DNA of 17,260 nt from positions 1-17,260 of the forward strand of contig CANKCX010000004.1 in NCBI GenBank assembly GCA_947480375.1. Reading direction: 5' to 3'. Each line of letters begins with the position of its first letter. Position 1 is the stretch's first letter. Below the pieces are notes generated by a model. It saw only the letters and a program-made list of their open reading frames with translations. It made no database searches and was not told the origin of the DNA. The position numbers were made by a program, and so were the translations under genes. The stretch comes from Actinomycetota bacterium. GTDB taxonomy: Bacteria; Actinomycetota; Actinomycetes; Nanopelagicales; Nanopelagicaceae. Positions 8,594 to 16,530 of the stretch are shown here, in pieces.

Positions 8594-10113
8594 GTCTTTC
8601 GTAATTCTTCGGCCATTTCACTTCGTTCTGGAACTTCAACGACGACAAAATTTAAACCAGGTTTGTTGTGTGCAATTTCCATTCTGAAATCTGAATCGGA
8701 CTTAATTTTGCTTACTGGAATTCCAAATCCTGAAATGATTTTTTCCAAATTTTGGTTTTGTGGGGTTCCAAAGATCTCATCGAATCCAGCGACTCCAGCT
8801 TGTGGCAACGTTGAGAAAATTCCGCCACCATTGTTATCGATAACAAAAATAGTTAAATCTGAAGTTGGCGGGTTCAAAAGTGCAGTTAAATCATGGAGAA
8901 AAGTTAGATCGCCAATCACTGCGAAAGTTCGCGCAAAGTTTGTCGAAATCCCGAAAATCGTAGATAAATTCCCATCGATTCCGGCGAGGCCACGATTTGC
9001 AAAAACTTGAATACCATTTCTAGGTTTAGCAAAAGCTTCGATATCTCGAATAGGTCTAGATGAGCCAATGAAGATTGCGCAACCATCTGGAACATTTGCT
9101 GCAAGAGTGCCTATTGCTTGGTGTTCTGACCAGATCTGATCTTTTGCGATTTCTGCAGCCGCAATGCGCGAAACTTCTACCCAATCTGAAATCCATGTCG
9201 GGTTAAGTGTATTTACTTCAAGCTTTGGTAATTCGAAGAAAACTTGGGTACCAGTTCTTTTGGTATCAATTGTCGAAATGCGCGGATCAATAACATAAGT
9301 TTTTTCAGCACTAGCAACATAATTATTTATGCTGCGTGAAAGTGTTGTACGCCCTATTACGATTGCATAGTCTGCCTTTAAATAATTGCGTACTGCTTCA
9401 TCACTCAAAAATGCACTTGCATGCGCGATGGCGCCTTTGAAAGATAAAGGGTCTTCAGCAATGACAGGGAGGCTGGCAGATTCAATAAATTTTTCAACTT
9501 GTGAAGCAGTTAAAGTGCCACGATCATGCCCGATAACTATTACACCATTTCCAGTTACTGCTAAAGATTTTGGATTTGGAGAAGGTAATTTGGGTGCTAC
9601 AACATTTAATCCAGATAACCAATCATTCGAATTGTCAGGAAGAAGTGGTTCATCGAATTGAATATTTAAATGCACTGGACCATCTTCAATTTCAAACTTG
9701 GTTCCGGTTATTAAATCAAATGATCGAATATTAGGGAAAATACTTACTTGATCTGTTGTTTGATTGGCGCCAGTCTTGCGTAGGCGTTCTGGTCGATCCG
9801 CGGTAATTGCAATCAATTTATTATTTGCGTGCCAAGCTTCAAGCAGCGCAGGGTGGAAATTTGCCGCCGCTGTACCACTGGTGCAAATTACCGAAACGTA
9901 ATTATCCGTTGCTTTGCTTATGCCGAGGGCATAATAAGCAGCACCGCGTTCATCTAATTTAACGTGTAGCTCAATAAGCCCACGGGACTTAGCTTCGTAT
10001 AAAGCAATTGAAAGTGGCGCATTTCTAGAACCTGGTGAAATTACAAAATCACTAACGCCTTTTTCTATAAGTGTTCGAATTGTTTGGCGAGCTAAATCAG
10101 TTGCGTTGCTCAT
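8545..10113 (-). CDS. menD: 2-succinyl-5-enolpyruvyl-6-hydroxy-3-cyclohexene-1-carboxylate synthase (MenD)
   Basis: A 522-residue thiamine-diphosphate enzyme that joins isochorismate and 2-oxoglutarate to give SEPHCHC. Visible: ISPGSRNAPLSIAL (25-38), LDERGAAYYALG (53-64) with E55 as the cofactor-activating glutamate, R107 and Q118 in TADRPERLRKTGANQTTDQ (at the same numbers as in E. coli MenD), SSRPIRDIE (351-359), NRGLAGIDGNLS (373-384), and the ThDP/Mg motif GDLTFLHD (401-408) with NNGGGIF (427-433). ATG 10113 lies inside the 3' end of menC (17-nt overlap) behind a strong ribosome site. Its last 16 or so codons, a tail after VVEVPERSEM, are read from the strand opposite the end of menF. 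Confidence 0.97.
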   Translation of the reverse strand: MSNATDLARQTIRTLIEKGVSDFVISPGSRNAPLSIALYEAKSRGLIELHVKLDERGAAYYALGISKATDNYVSVICTSGTAAANFHPALLEAWHANNKLIAITADRPERLRKTGANQTTDQVSIFPNIRSFDLITGTKFEIEDGPVHLNIQFDEPLLPDNSNDWLSGLNVVAPKLPSPNPKSLAVTGNGVIVIGHDRGTLTASQVEKFIESASLPVIAEDPLSFKGAIAHASAFLSDEAVRNYLKADYAIVIGRTTLSRSINNYVASAEKTYVIDPRISTIDTKRTGTQVFFELPKLEVNTLNPTWISDWVEVSRIAAAEIAKDQIWSEHQAIGTLAANVPDGCAIFIGSSRPIRDIEAFAKPRNGIQVFANRGLAGIDGNLSTIFGISTNFARTFAVIGDLTFLHDLTALLNPPTSDLTIFVIDNNGGGIFSTLPQAGVAGFDEIFGTPQNQNLEKIISGFGIPVSKIKSDSDFRMEIAHNKPGLNFVVVEVPERSEMAEELRKTYSRISSAVRIGLNLA

Positions 10114-11086
10114 TTAGCCACCTCTCTCCTAACCCAGCTTCCCAGATTTCTTCAATTCGTTCTTGCCACCAAATCCTACGGTCTGTTGTCACTAAATATT
10201 TAGCGAGCAGTTTCTCGTAAGGCTCGACTCGATTGACCAAAATAGTGCCATCAATAATTTCAATAGCTGGCGTTACAACATCGCTTTCAAGAAGTGAGAG
10301 CGTTGCCAGGCCGCAATCGAAATCCAAATTCTCTTGGCTTGCAGCCAGTGCAAGGCCATGTGAAATTCCGATACCGGTATCTAGGGCGCTGGAAATAACG
10401 GCTGGCAAACCAATCTTTTCTATTAATTTATTTGCACGTGTCATACCGCCTGAAGGTGCCCATTTAATAATTGCAACATCGGCATAAGTATTTACATCTT
10501 CAAAACCACTTGAGAGCGCTTTTCTAATCGACTCGTCAATTGCAATTTTCATCGGTATCTCTTTTTTAAGTTCCTTTAGATCAGAGATATTTAAAACAGG
10601 CTGTTCTATATATTCAAAGACGTTGCCAAACCTTAGGTGATAGTTATAAAGATTTAGAAGTGCGGCTTTCAAATCCCAGCCACCATTTACATCAAGTCGC
10701 ACCTTAAAGTCTGGGTTAAAATCTAGTGCGGCCTCTACTAATTCTGAATCTTTTTCGAAGTCATCAACTTTAATCTTCACTGTCTTTGCGCCAGGGAATC
10801 TATTTAAGATTTCATTAACTCGATTTATTTCTACCTTCGGCAATGTTGCATTTATTCCAATGGCTTTGCGATTTAACATCGGCCAAGGTTTGTATGCACC
10901 TTCAAGTGCTGCCCATAGCCAGGCCTCGGCTTCTGCCGAGTTATATTCAATAAAAGGTGCGAATTCGCTCCACCCAGCTGGTCCCCGAAAAAGCGCAGCT
11001 TCACGCAAATTAATTCCGCGAAAACTTGTACGAGTTGGTATCGCAACAACAGTTAGATCTTTAAAGATCTCATCCAATTGCCACAT
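10097..11086 (-). CDS. menC: o-Succinylbenzoate synthase (MenC)
   Basis: A 329-residue enolase-superfamily enzyme that dehydrates SHCHC to o-succinylbenzoate. The (beta/alpha)8-barrel residues are all present: K104 and K106 in VKIKVDD, metal ligands D132 (RLDVNGGW), E161 (EYIEQP) and D184 (AIDES), and K208 (AIIKWAPSGG); the D-E-D spacing (29 and 23) equals that of E. coli MenC. A Trp-rich C-terminal tail (RRIWWQERIEEIWEAGLGERW, about 303-323) extends past the barrel and is not a motif I recognise. It starts 7 nt after menB with no visible Shine-Dalgarno (AATTAAAAA before ATG), so initiation is likely coupled to menB. Some family members also racemise N-succinyl amino acids; the men context makes OSBS the main role. 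Confidence 0.95.
   Translation of the reverse strand: MWQLDEIFKDLTVVAIPTRTSFRGINLREAALFRGPAGWSEFAPFIEYNSAEAEAWLWAALEGAYKPWPMLNRKAIGINATLPKVEINRVNEILNRFPGAKTVKIKVDDFEKDSELVEAALDFNPDFKVRLDVNGGWDLKAALLNLYNYHLRFGNVFEYIEQPVLNISDLKELKKEIPMKIAIDESIRKALSSGFEDVNTYADVAIIKWAPSGGMTRANKLIEKIGLPAVISSALDTGIGISHGLALAASQENLDFDCGLATLSLLESDVVTPAIEIIDGTILVNRVEPYEKLLAKYLVTTDRRIWWQERIEEIWEAGLGERWLNEQRN
10118..10124 (-). promoter_or_regulatory. Ribosome-binding site of menD within menC
   Basis: Minus-strand GAGGTGG, preceded by a further AGGAGA, lies 4 nt before the menD ATG and inside the menC reading frame. It is one of the strongest ribosome sites in the window and fixes the menD start. Confidence 0.65.
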
Positions 11087-11093
11087 TTTTTAA

Positions 11094-11972
11094 TTAAGGA
11101 CGCTTGGGAAACTTATTGAAATTTGGTTCACGATTCTCTTTAAATGCGTCGCGACCTTCTTGGCCTTCCTCGGTCATATAGAAAAGAAGTGTTGCATCGC
11201 CAGCAAGTTGTTGAACACCAGCAAGTCCATCGTCAGCTGCATTTAATCCGGCTTTCAATAATCGAAGTGCCATTGGCGAATGTCGCAACATTTCGCGGCA
11301 CCAAGAAACTGTTTCTGCTTCGAGTTCTGAAATAGGCACTACGGTATTTACAAGTCCCATTTCAAGTGCTTCTGTTGCATCGTATTGTCGGCACAAGAAC
11401 CAAATTTCACGAGCCTTCTTCTGGCCAATATGCGCCGCAAGTAAACCTGCGCCGTATCCACCATCAAAAGATCCGACCATAGGACCGGTCTGTCCAAATT
11501 TTGCATTGTCGGCTGCGATTGTTAAATCACAAACAACATGCAATACATGTCCACCGCCAACTGCCCAGCCCGCAACCATTGCGACAACTGGTTTTGGCAA
11601 TCTACGAATTTGGATTTGTAAATCTAAAACATTAAGGCGACCGATTCCTTTTTTAGCAAGCGGATCATTTCCGAGATAGCCATCATCACCGCGTACATTG
11701 ATATCGCCACCAGAACAGAATGCTTCGGTACCGGCACCAGTAAAAATAATTACTCCGACAGAATCGTCATCGCGTGCAAGTGAAAAGGCTTCTTGTAATT
11801 CAAAGAGTGTTTGCGGACGAAATGCATTACGAACTTCTGGGCGGTTGATTGTAATTTTCGCCATGCCTTCAGCAACTTCATAACTGATATCAGTAAATGA
11901 ATCGCCCCCAGTTCCGACCTCCCACTTAGGAATGGTCCGACTGCCAGGTTCGCGCTTAAAAGGTTTGCTCAC
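11094..11972 (-). CDS. menB: 1,4-Dihydroxy-2-naphthoyl-CoA synthase (MenB)
   Basis: A 292-residue crotonase-fold enzyme that closes the naphthoate ring of o-succinylbenzoyl-CoA. Seen: [18 protein letters not shown] (86-103, oxyanion hole and flexible loop), [17 protein letters not shown] (134-150), and [16 protein letters not shown] (159-174) with the catalytic D170. Position 163 is Gly, as in E. coli G156, the site that binds bicarbonate as catalytic base; M. tuberculosis MenB has Asp there. The next block, [17 protein letters not shown] (183-199), also resembles the E. coli type. GTG start at 11972 with AGGAGG four bases upstream. First gene of a menB-menC-menD operon, divergent from menE across 39 nt. 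Confidence 0.97.
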   Translation of the reverse strand: MSKPFKREPGSRTIPKWEVGTGGDSFTDISYEVAEGMAKITINRPEVRNAFRPQTLFELQEAFSLARDDDSVGVIIFTGAGTEAFCSGGDINVRGDDGYLGNDPLAKKGIGRLNVLDLQIQIRRLPKPVVAMVAGWAVGGGHVLHVVCDLTIAADNAKFGQTGPMVGSFDGGYGAGLLAAHIGQKKAREIWFLCRQYDATEALEMGLVNTVVPISELEAETVSWCREMLRHSPMALRLLKAGLNAADDGLAGVQQLAGDATLLFYMTEEGQEGRDAFKENREPNFNKFPKRP

Positions 11973-11976
11973 ATTT

Positions 11977-11982
11977 CCTCCT
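11977..11982 (-). promoter_or_regulatory. Shine-Dalgarno of menB
   Basis: A perfect AGGAGG on the minus strand, 4 nt before the GTG at 11972, decides that start. It contrasts with the absence of any such site for the divergent menE. Confidence 0.75.
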
Positions 11983-11984
11983 AC

Positions 11985-12013
11985 AAAATATATGGATAGC
12001 CTACGGCTGTCAT
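11985..12013 (-). promoter_or_regulatory. Candidate menB promoter overlapping the menE start
   Basis: Minus-strand ATGACA (12008-12013; 5 of 6 to TTGACA) and TATTTT (11985-11990; 4 of 6 to TATAAT) are separated by 17 nt, the ideal spacing. The -35 hexamer includes the first two bases of the menE start codon at 12012. Confidence 0.5.
11997..12002 (+). promoter_or_regulatory. Candidate -10 box for a leaderless menE transcript
   Basis: TAGCCT fits TAnnnT and lies 9 nt before the menE ATG, so the transcript would start within a few bases of the codon. No Shine-Dalgarno is visible before that ATG. It lies inside the spacer of the opposing menB promoter. Confidence 0.35.
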
Positions 12014-13025
12014 GAAAACTTCGGTAATTGATCTTGGGCTCACGTGGTCAAATCCACAGCTGATGCAGGCCCTGACTGCCGCATTCAATCAGACCGAGCC
12101 AGCCCAAATCATCATTAATACGACCGGTTCAACCGGATTAAATAAGCGGGTTCAACTTTCTAGTAAAGCTCTCTTTATTTCAGCAAAACTTTCTAATGAA
12201 ATATTAGGAGCATCAAATGGTGATATTTGGTCTTTGCTTCTGCCTACCAATCACATCGCTGGATTAAATGTGCTGGCCCGAGCAATCACGCTTGACAGCG
12301 AAATTGTTTCTGTCGAAGGTAAAGCTAAATTCAGTGCAATTGTTCCAACCCAACTGCATAGGGCTTTAAGTGGTGATGCGCAATTATTAAATCATTTACA
12401 AAATTGTCAGGCTGTTCTAGTTGGTGGAAGTGCAACGAGTAAAGAACTCTTAGAATCTGCAAAGCAACATAAAATTAATGTAGTAACCACATATGGCATG
12501 ACAGAAACTTCTGGTGGTTGTGTTTATAACAACGTCGCGCTTCCTGGTGTGGAAGTATCAACAACTGAAGCTGGATTATTAAAGATTAAGGGAGCCGTCC
12601 TGGCAGACGGATATGAAAATCAAGAGCAACTATGGGCGGCAAATTTCTCAGATGGCTGGTTCACTACAAACGATCTTGGTGAGGTGCGGGACGGAAAAGT
12701 TTTTGTAACTGGTCGCGCAGATGATGTGATTATTTCTGGTGGTGAAAATGTTTCCTTGATCGCAGTTGAGAAGATTTTGCTAGAAAATTTCAAGGGTGTT
12801 AAATTCCTTGCAACTTCAATTTCTGATTCTGAATGGGGCCAAAAACTCTGTTTGCTTTCTGACGCAGCCATTGACCAGAATGAAATTTCGGAATTACTTC
12901 AAGGCAAACTTGGTAAAGCTAGCGTGCCTAAAGAATTCTTAGCTGTTTCAGAAATTCCAACAATAGGAATCGGTAAGCCTGACCGTGTCAAAGCCAGTCA
13001 GTTATTCATAGATAAGCAAAGATAA
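12012..13025 (+). CDS. menE: o-Succinylbenzoate-CoA ligase (MenE)
   Basis: A 337-residue acyl-adenylate-forming enzyme that activates o-succinylbenzoate with ATP and CoA. Adenylation motifs in order: TTGSTGLNK (37-45, ATP P-loop; unusual TGS-T-GLNK in place of SGTTGxPK), PTNHIAGL (78-85), YGMTETSGG (161-169), [10 protein letters not shown] (214-223), [17 protein letters not shown] (232-248) and GIGKPDRV (319-326) with K322 as the expected catalytic lysine. It is short because the N-terminal domain begins only about 35 residues before the P-loop; I believe compact MenE proteins of 330-380 residues are normal in actinobacteria. ATG 12012 lacks a Shine-Dalgarno. Four bases separate it from menA, so the two are probably one transcript. 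Assignment to MenE over a general acyl-CoA ligase rests on size, motifs and the men neighbours. Confidence 0.92.
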   Translation: MKTSVIDLGLTWSNPQLMQALTAAFNQTEPAQIIINTTGSTGLNKRVQLSSKALFISAKLSNEILGASNGDIWSLLLPTNHIAGLNVLARAITLDSEIVSVEGKAKFSAIVPTQLHRALSGDAQLLNHLQNCQAVLVGGSATSKELLESAKQHKINVVTTYGMTETSGGCVYNNVALPGVEVSTTEAGLLKIKGAVLADGYENQEQLWAANFSDGWFTTNDLGEVRDGKVFVTGRADDVIISGGENVSLIAVEKILLENFKGVKFLATSISDSEWGQKLCLLSDAAIDQNEISELLQGKLGKASVPKEFLAVSEIPTIGIGKPDRVKASQLFIDKQR

Positions 13026-13029
13026 GTCA

Positions 13030-13899
13030 ATGAAAATTTGGCTTGCAGGAGCACGACCACGCACTCTTCCGGCAGCAATTGCGCCGGTATTAATTGGTAC
13101 ATCTCTAATAAATATTGATGGAGAAGCTATTAACTGGATAAATGCGATGCTGGCGCTATTAGTTGGCTTGTTATTACAAGTTGCAGTTAATTACTCGAAT
13201 GATTATTCCGATGGAGTTCGTGGAACAGATGAAGTCCGGGTTGGGCCGATTCGCCTGGTTGCCAGTGGCTTAAAAACTCCGAGCCAAGTCAAAAACGCTG
13301 CGCTCCTTACATATTTCATCGCATCAATCTGTGGCCTGTTTCTAGCTTTAAGAACATCACCATTGCTAATAATTATTGGGGCGTTCGCAATTCTTGCTGG
13401 CTGGAAATATACCGGTGGCAAGAATCCCTATGGATATAACGGTTTTGGTGAGATTTCGGTTTTCATATTCTTTGGTTTAGTAGCAACGATGGGTTCATAT
13501 TTTGCTCAGTCCGAAAAGATAACTTGGCAGAGCCTCTTACTTTCAATTCCAATGGGCGCACTCTCTTGCACAATTCTTGGTTTAAATAACTTAAGAGATC
13601 GACCAAAAGATGAATTGGTTGGTAAGCGAACTCTTGCTGTCAGACTTGGCGATACGAAGGCTCGTTATTTGATTTCTGGGCTACTGCTTCTGGCCTTTTT
13701 TACCTCACTTGCAGTTGTGACAATCACACCGTGGGCGTTCCTAGTTCTGCTAACGCTTCCCTTGCAGATTATTTTAATTAAAGGAATTTCAAGCGGCACC
13801 AGTGGTTCTGCGCTCATTCCACTTCTGGGCAAGGCTGGCGAATTGCAATTGCTTACATCACTGTTGATAACACTCGCACTATCGATAACAAGGGCTTAA
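13030..13899 (+). CDS. menA: 1,4-Dihydroxy-2-naphthoate polyprenyltransferase (MenA)
   Basis: A 289-residue integral membrane UbiA-superfamily prenyltransferase that attaches the isoprenoid tail to DHNA, giving demethylmenaquinone. The first Asp-rich site is NYSNDYSDGVRGTD (54-67), followed by the MenA-specific RVGPIRLVASG (70-80); the second is LGLNNLRDRPKDELVGKRTL (183-202). YTGGKNPYGYNGFGEISVF (127-145) is also typical of MenA. About eight or nine hydrophobic helices are visible. ATG 13030 comes 4 nt after the menE stop with only weak AAGATAAG upstream, so translation is probably coupled. A small membrane protein follows 9 nt downstream. Confidence 0.96.
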   Translation: MKIWLAGARPRTLPAAIAPVLIGTSLINIDGEAINWINAMLALLVGLLLQVAVNYSNDYSDGVRGTDEVRVGPIRLVASGLKTPSQVKNAALLTYFIASICGLFLALRTSPLLIIIGAFAILAGWKYTGGKNPYGYNGFGEISVFIFFGLVATMGSYFAQSEKITWQSLLLSIPMGALSCTILGLNNLRDRPKDELVGKRTLAVRLGDTKARYLISGLLLLAFFTSLAVVTITPWAFLVLLTLPLQIILIKGISSGTSGSALIPLLGKAGELQLLTSLLITLALSITRA

Positions 13900-13902
13900 A
13901 CT
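13897..13902 (+). promoter_or_regulatory. Candidate -10 box before the small membrane-protein gene
   Basis: TAAACT includes the menA TAA and ends 6 nt before the ATG at 13909, so a transcript starting 7 nt after it would begin on the A of ATG. No clear Shine-Dalgarno lies at normal spacing; AAGGG is some 14 nt away. Ordinary read-through from menE-menA is equally possible. Confidence 0.25.
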
Positions 13903-13908
13903 TCTTCC

Positions 13909-14163
13909 ATGCGCCTCTGGTTAACTCTCATAGTTCTAGCTTTCTCCTTTTACGCCTTCTTTGATTGCGCAAGAACTCCGCAAGAAGAAGTTAAGAAGTT
14001 GCCTAAATGGGCCTGGCTCTTATCAATATTTCTTTTCTCAACACTTGCTTCAATCCTCTGGTTTGTTATCGGAAAGCCAAAGCGAAATCCAGGCAATGGT
14101 CGCGGCGGACGTGGAAAAATAATTCCACCCGATGATGATCCTGATTTCTTACGTAAACTTTAA
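13909..14163 (+). CDS. Small two-helix membrane protein, PLDc_N-like
   Basis: An 84-residue protein with two hydrophobic helices (about 3-19 and 34-54) joined by a charged loop with FFDCARTPQEEVKKLPKWAW, then GKPKRNPGNGRGGRGK and an acidic C-terminal PPDDDPDFLRKL. The pattern aliphatic-helix, D, LPKWxW-helix, GKP matches the PLDc_N family (so named from the N-terminus of cardiolipin synthases); no HKD nuclease motif is present, so it is not a phospholipase. Stand-alone members with a DDDPxFLR tail are, to my knowledge, common in actinobacteria, often near menA. Function unknown. It is in the menE-menA transcript direction, 9 nt after menA, and converges on ccsB with 14 nt between, so a link to quinone or cytochrome c assembly is possible but unproven. 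Confidence 0.85.
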   Translation: MRLWLTLIVLAFSFYAFFDCARTPQEEVKKLPKWAWLLSIFLFSTLASILWFVIGKPKRNPGNGRGGRGKIIPPDDDPDFLRKL

Positions 14164-14177
14164 AGCTCGCTACTTAC

Positions 14178-15068
14178 CTACAGCCCGCTATATGTATGTC
14201 TTCCGGTTCCCCACACATTCACATATACGTAATTAAATAAGAATGTTGAACCTGCAAATAAACACAACCAAGCAGCTTTACGCCCACGCCATCCAATAGT
14301 CACGCGCGCATGTAAATATGCGGCATATGCAACCCAAGTAATAAACGCCCAGGTTTCTTTTGGATCCCAACCCCAATATCTGCCCCATGCTGACTCTGCC
14401 CAAATTGCACCGGCAATTACCGCAAAGGTCCAAAGTGGAAATACAAATGCAACAAGACGATAAGTAAGTTGGTCTAACACATCAAGAGTTGGCAATTTGC
14501 GTGCCCATTCTGGGCGGCCACCTTTAGATTCATAGCGATCTAAAATTAAATAAGTAGCTGCGATGCAGTTAGCTAATAGAAAAACGCCACCGGAAATAAT
14601 CGCCGCAGATACGTGAATAGCTAGCCAAGTTGATTTAAGAGCAGGTACAAGTGGAGCGCTTGGTCGATATAGAAGTGTGATTGCAGTTCCAAGAGTTAAA
14701 AGAACAGCTAAGGCAACCGGTAGTCCTAACCAGCGAATTTTATATTTCCAAAGAGCATAAATATATGCACCAGTAAATGCCAAAGCACCGGTGATTGAAA
14801 ACTCGTACATATTTCCCCAAGGAACGCGATGAGCCGAGACTCCGCGGAAAATTACGCCTGCGAAGAGAAAGATAAATGCAAGAACCATCATTACGGTTCC
14901 AAGGTTTCCGCTTCGCTTTGTTCGGGTGAAATCAAATTTTGTTTTTTCATCAAGATTTCGAACAGAGAACGCAACTTCAACTGCATGCGCAAAAAATGCA
15001 ATGGTGAATAAAACCATTGCCGAATAAATCGCGTAGTTAGAGAGATATGCGTAATTTGTTGAACTCAT
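14178..15068 (-). CDS. ccsB: Cytochrome c biogenesis protein CcsB/CcsA (ResC-like)
   Basis: A 296-residue polytopic membrane protein, the heme-handling half of the system II synthetase that attaches heme to apocytochrome c outside the membrane. The tryptophan-rich WWD domain is WAESAWGRYWGWDPKETW (223-240). Conserved histidines are visible at H80 (before RVPWGNMYEF), H152 (WLAIHVSAA), H253 and H291 near the C-terminus. Eight or so hydrophobic helices are seen. The start ATG 15068 lies 4 nt after the resB stop with GAGAGGG upstream. Partner ResB is encoded immediately before it. CcmC/CcmF also carry WWD domains but belong to system I; size and the ResB partner rule them out. Confidence 0.96.
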   Translation of the reverse strand: MSSTNYAYLSNYAIYSAMVLFTIAFFAHAVEVAFSVRNLDEKTKFDFTRTKRSGNLGTVMMVLAFIFLFAGVIFRGVSAHRVPWGNMYEFSITGALAFTGAYIYALWKYKIRWLGLPVALAVLLTLGTAITLLYRPSAPLVPALKSTWLAIHVSAAIISGGVFLLANCIAATYLILDRYESKGGRPEWARKLPTLDVLDQLTYRLVAFVFPLWTFAVIAGAIWAESAWGRYWGWDPKETWAFITWVAYAAYLHARVTIGWRGRKAAWLCLFAGSTFLFNYVYVNVWGTGRHTYSGL

Positions 15069-15072
15069 TGGG

Positions 15073-16530
15073 CTACCCTCTCATTTCATTAACAAGGGAT
15101 GCAATTTCAAATTCCAAACCCGGGGCAGAATTCTTAGCTAATCCAGCAACTTCAACTCCAGGCGTATCTACATTTGTTTTTACCCAAATTCGACGGGATC
15201 TTGTAAATAGTGAAGCCAATAAACCAAGAATTGCGAAAATCGATCCGAGTAGCGCATAAAACTTCCCTGGATCTTTAACAATCTGCAAATTAACCCAAGG
15301 CGTCCAGCCTTCAAATGTGATTGAGCCCTGGCCAAAGTCATACTTTTCATTGAGCTTTAAAGTCTTTAAACCAATGCGCTCCATCTTCGAGGTATCAAGA
15401 CGGTAAATGGATTGCGGATTTCCTGAATCTAAACCCAGATCTCCGGTCCAGATCGAAATCAAGAGCCTTGGATCTAGAACTTCAGGATAAGTTGAAAAGG
15501 CTCCTCGTTGCGAATTTCTGGCAAAGGTTGGAACAAATGATCCGATGAAGCCAACTTGTGGCTGCATATCAGGAACTTTTATCGCGCCAGTAGAAGTTAG
15601 ATTCCCATCTTGTGGAAGGAAAATAACTGCGCCTTGATACTTAATTTCACCAGTCTTATCGCGCACAGTTACAAGCGGGGAATAACCATTTGCTTGTAAA
15701 TATACTTTTGTACTGCCAAATGTAAGCGGTGAATTTACTCTCACAACTTTAGAGACTTCCTTGGACCCAACTGGATCTGAAATATTTACCGTCAATTTGT
15801 AATCACTTGGTGCGCCAGTTTTCAATTCATAAGTTGCCTTGAAATCCGTTGCAGTTATGGAAAATGGTTGCAATGCCTTTTCTGATTGCAATTTTCCAAA
15901 TGAAATAACATCATATGAAGTAGGAATGTTTATAAATCTATCCCCCACATTAATAATTGCATCTCCCTTCATCCCGAAGAGTGAACCCAAGCCAATTCCA
16001 ATTAGTATCAAAATTAGTGAGAGATGAAAGGCTAAGTTTCCAGTCTCCCGCATAAAACCTTTCTCTGCCGAAATTGAATTACTATCACGGCGAATTCGAA
16101 AGTGGCGTTTCTTAAACCAAGCCTCAGCCAGATCAAGGGAACCAAACTCGACCTGAGTATGAAACTCCATCCGATGTAAATTTTTCGGAGTAAGCGGTGG
16201 CTTTGCACCAATGCCTTTCAAGTGTTCGAAAGTTCTTGGAAGCACACATCCGATTAGCGATATAAAGAGCAAGATGTAAATAGCGCTAAACCAGGGCGAG
16301 CTATAAACATCAAACATCTTTAATTGATCAAGGAACTTTGCAGTGCCAGGGTTGCTTTTAAAGTAATCGCTAACTTTTAAGGGATTTTGAGAGCGCTGCG
16401 GAAAGATTGAACCGGGAATTGCAGCAAAGCCAAGCAATAAGAGAAGTATTAGCGCGGTACGCATACTGGTTAATTGCCGCCACAGCCAACGCCCTAAAGA
16501 GCGTGCATCTAATTCAGTAGTTGTACTCAC
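15073..16530 (-). CDS. resB: Cytochrome c biogenesis protein ResB (Ccs1)
   Basis: A 485-residue membrane protein, partner of CcsB in system II heme ligation. Three N-terminal transmembrane helices are visible: about 24-43 (ending in AIPGSIFPQRSQNP), 80-97 (YILLFISLIGCVLPR) and 165-187 (NLAFHLSLILILIGIGLGSL), the last with H169, the conserved family histidine. A large extracytoplasmic beta-rich domain runs from about 190 to 420, followed by a fourth helix (about 424-443) and a cytoplasmic tail. GTG 16530 directly follows the ccdA TAA; GGTGATC just before it matches the 16S anti-Shine-Dalgarno. Length is slightly short of the usual 500-560 for actinobacterial ResB, without loss of a recognisable segment. 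Confidence 0.95.
   Translation of the reverse strand: MSTTTELDARSLGRWLWRQLTSMRTALILLLLLGFAAIPGSIFPQRSQNPLKVSDYFKSNPGTAKFLDQLKMFDVYSSPWFSAIYILLFISLIGCVLPRTFEHLKGIGAKPPLTPKNLHRMEFHTQVEFGSLDLAEAWFKKRHFRIRRDSNSISAEKGFMRETGNLAFHLSLILILIGIGLGSLFGMKGDAIINVGDRFINIPTSYDVISFGKLQSEKALQPFSITATDFKATYELKTGAPSDYKLTVNISDPVGSKEVSKVVRVNSPLTFGSTKVYLQANGYSPLVTVRDKTGEIKYQGAVIFLPQDGNLTSTGAIKVPDMQPQVGFIGSFVPTFARNSQRGAFSTYPEVLDPRLLISIWTGDLGLDSGNPQSIYRLDTSKMERIGLKTLKLNEKYDFGQGSITFEGWTPWVNLQIVKDPGKFYALLGSIFAILGLLASLFTRSRRIWVKTNVDTPGVEVAGLAKNSAPGLEFEIASLVNEMRG

Noticed and set aside
8663..9661. Plus-strand open frames over menD (8663-9010 and 9386-9661)
   Set aside because: They are antisense to conserved MenD motifs, lack ribosome sites and look like shadows of its codon pattern.
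14164..14177. Bidirectional terminator between the small membrane protein and ccsB
   Set aside because: The 14-bp gap and its flanks show no stable stem; only a short A/T palindrome (AAACTTTAAAG) near 14155-14165.
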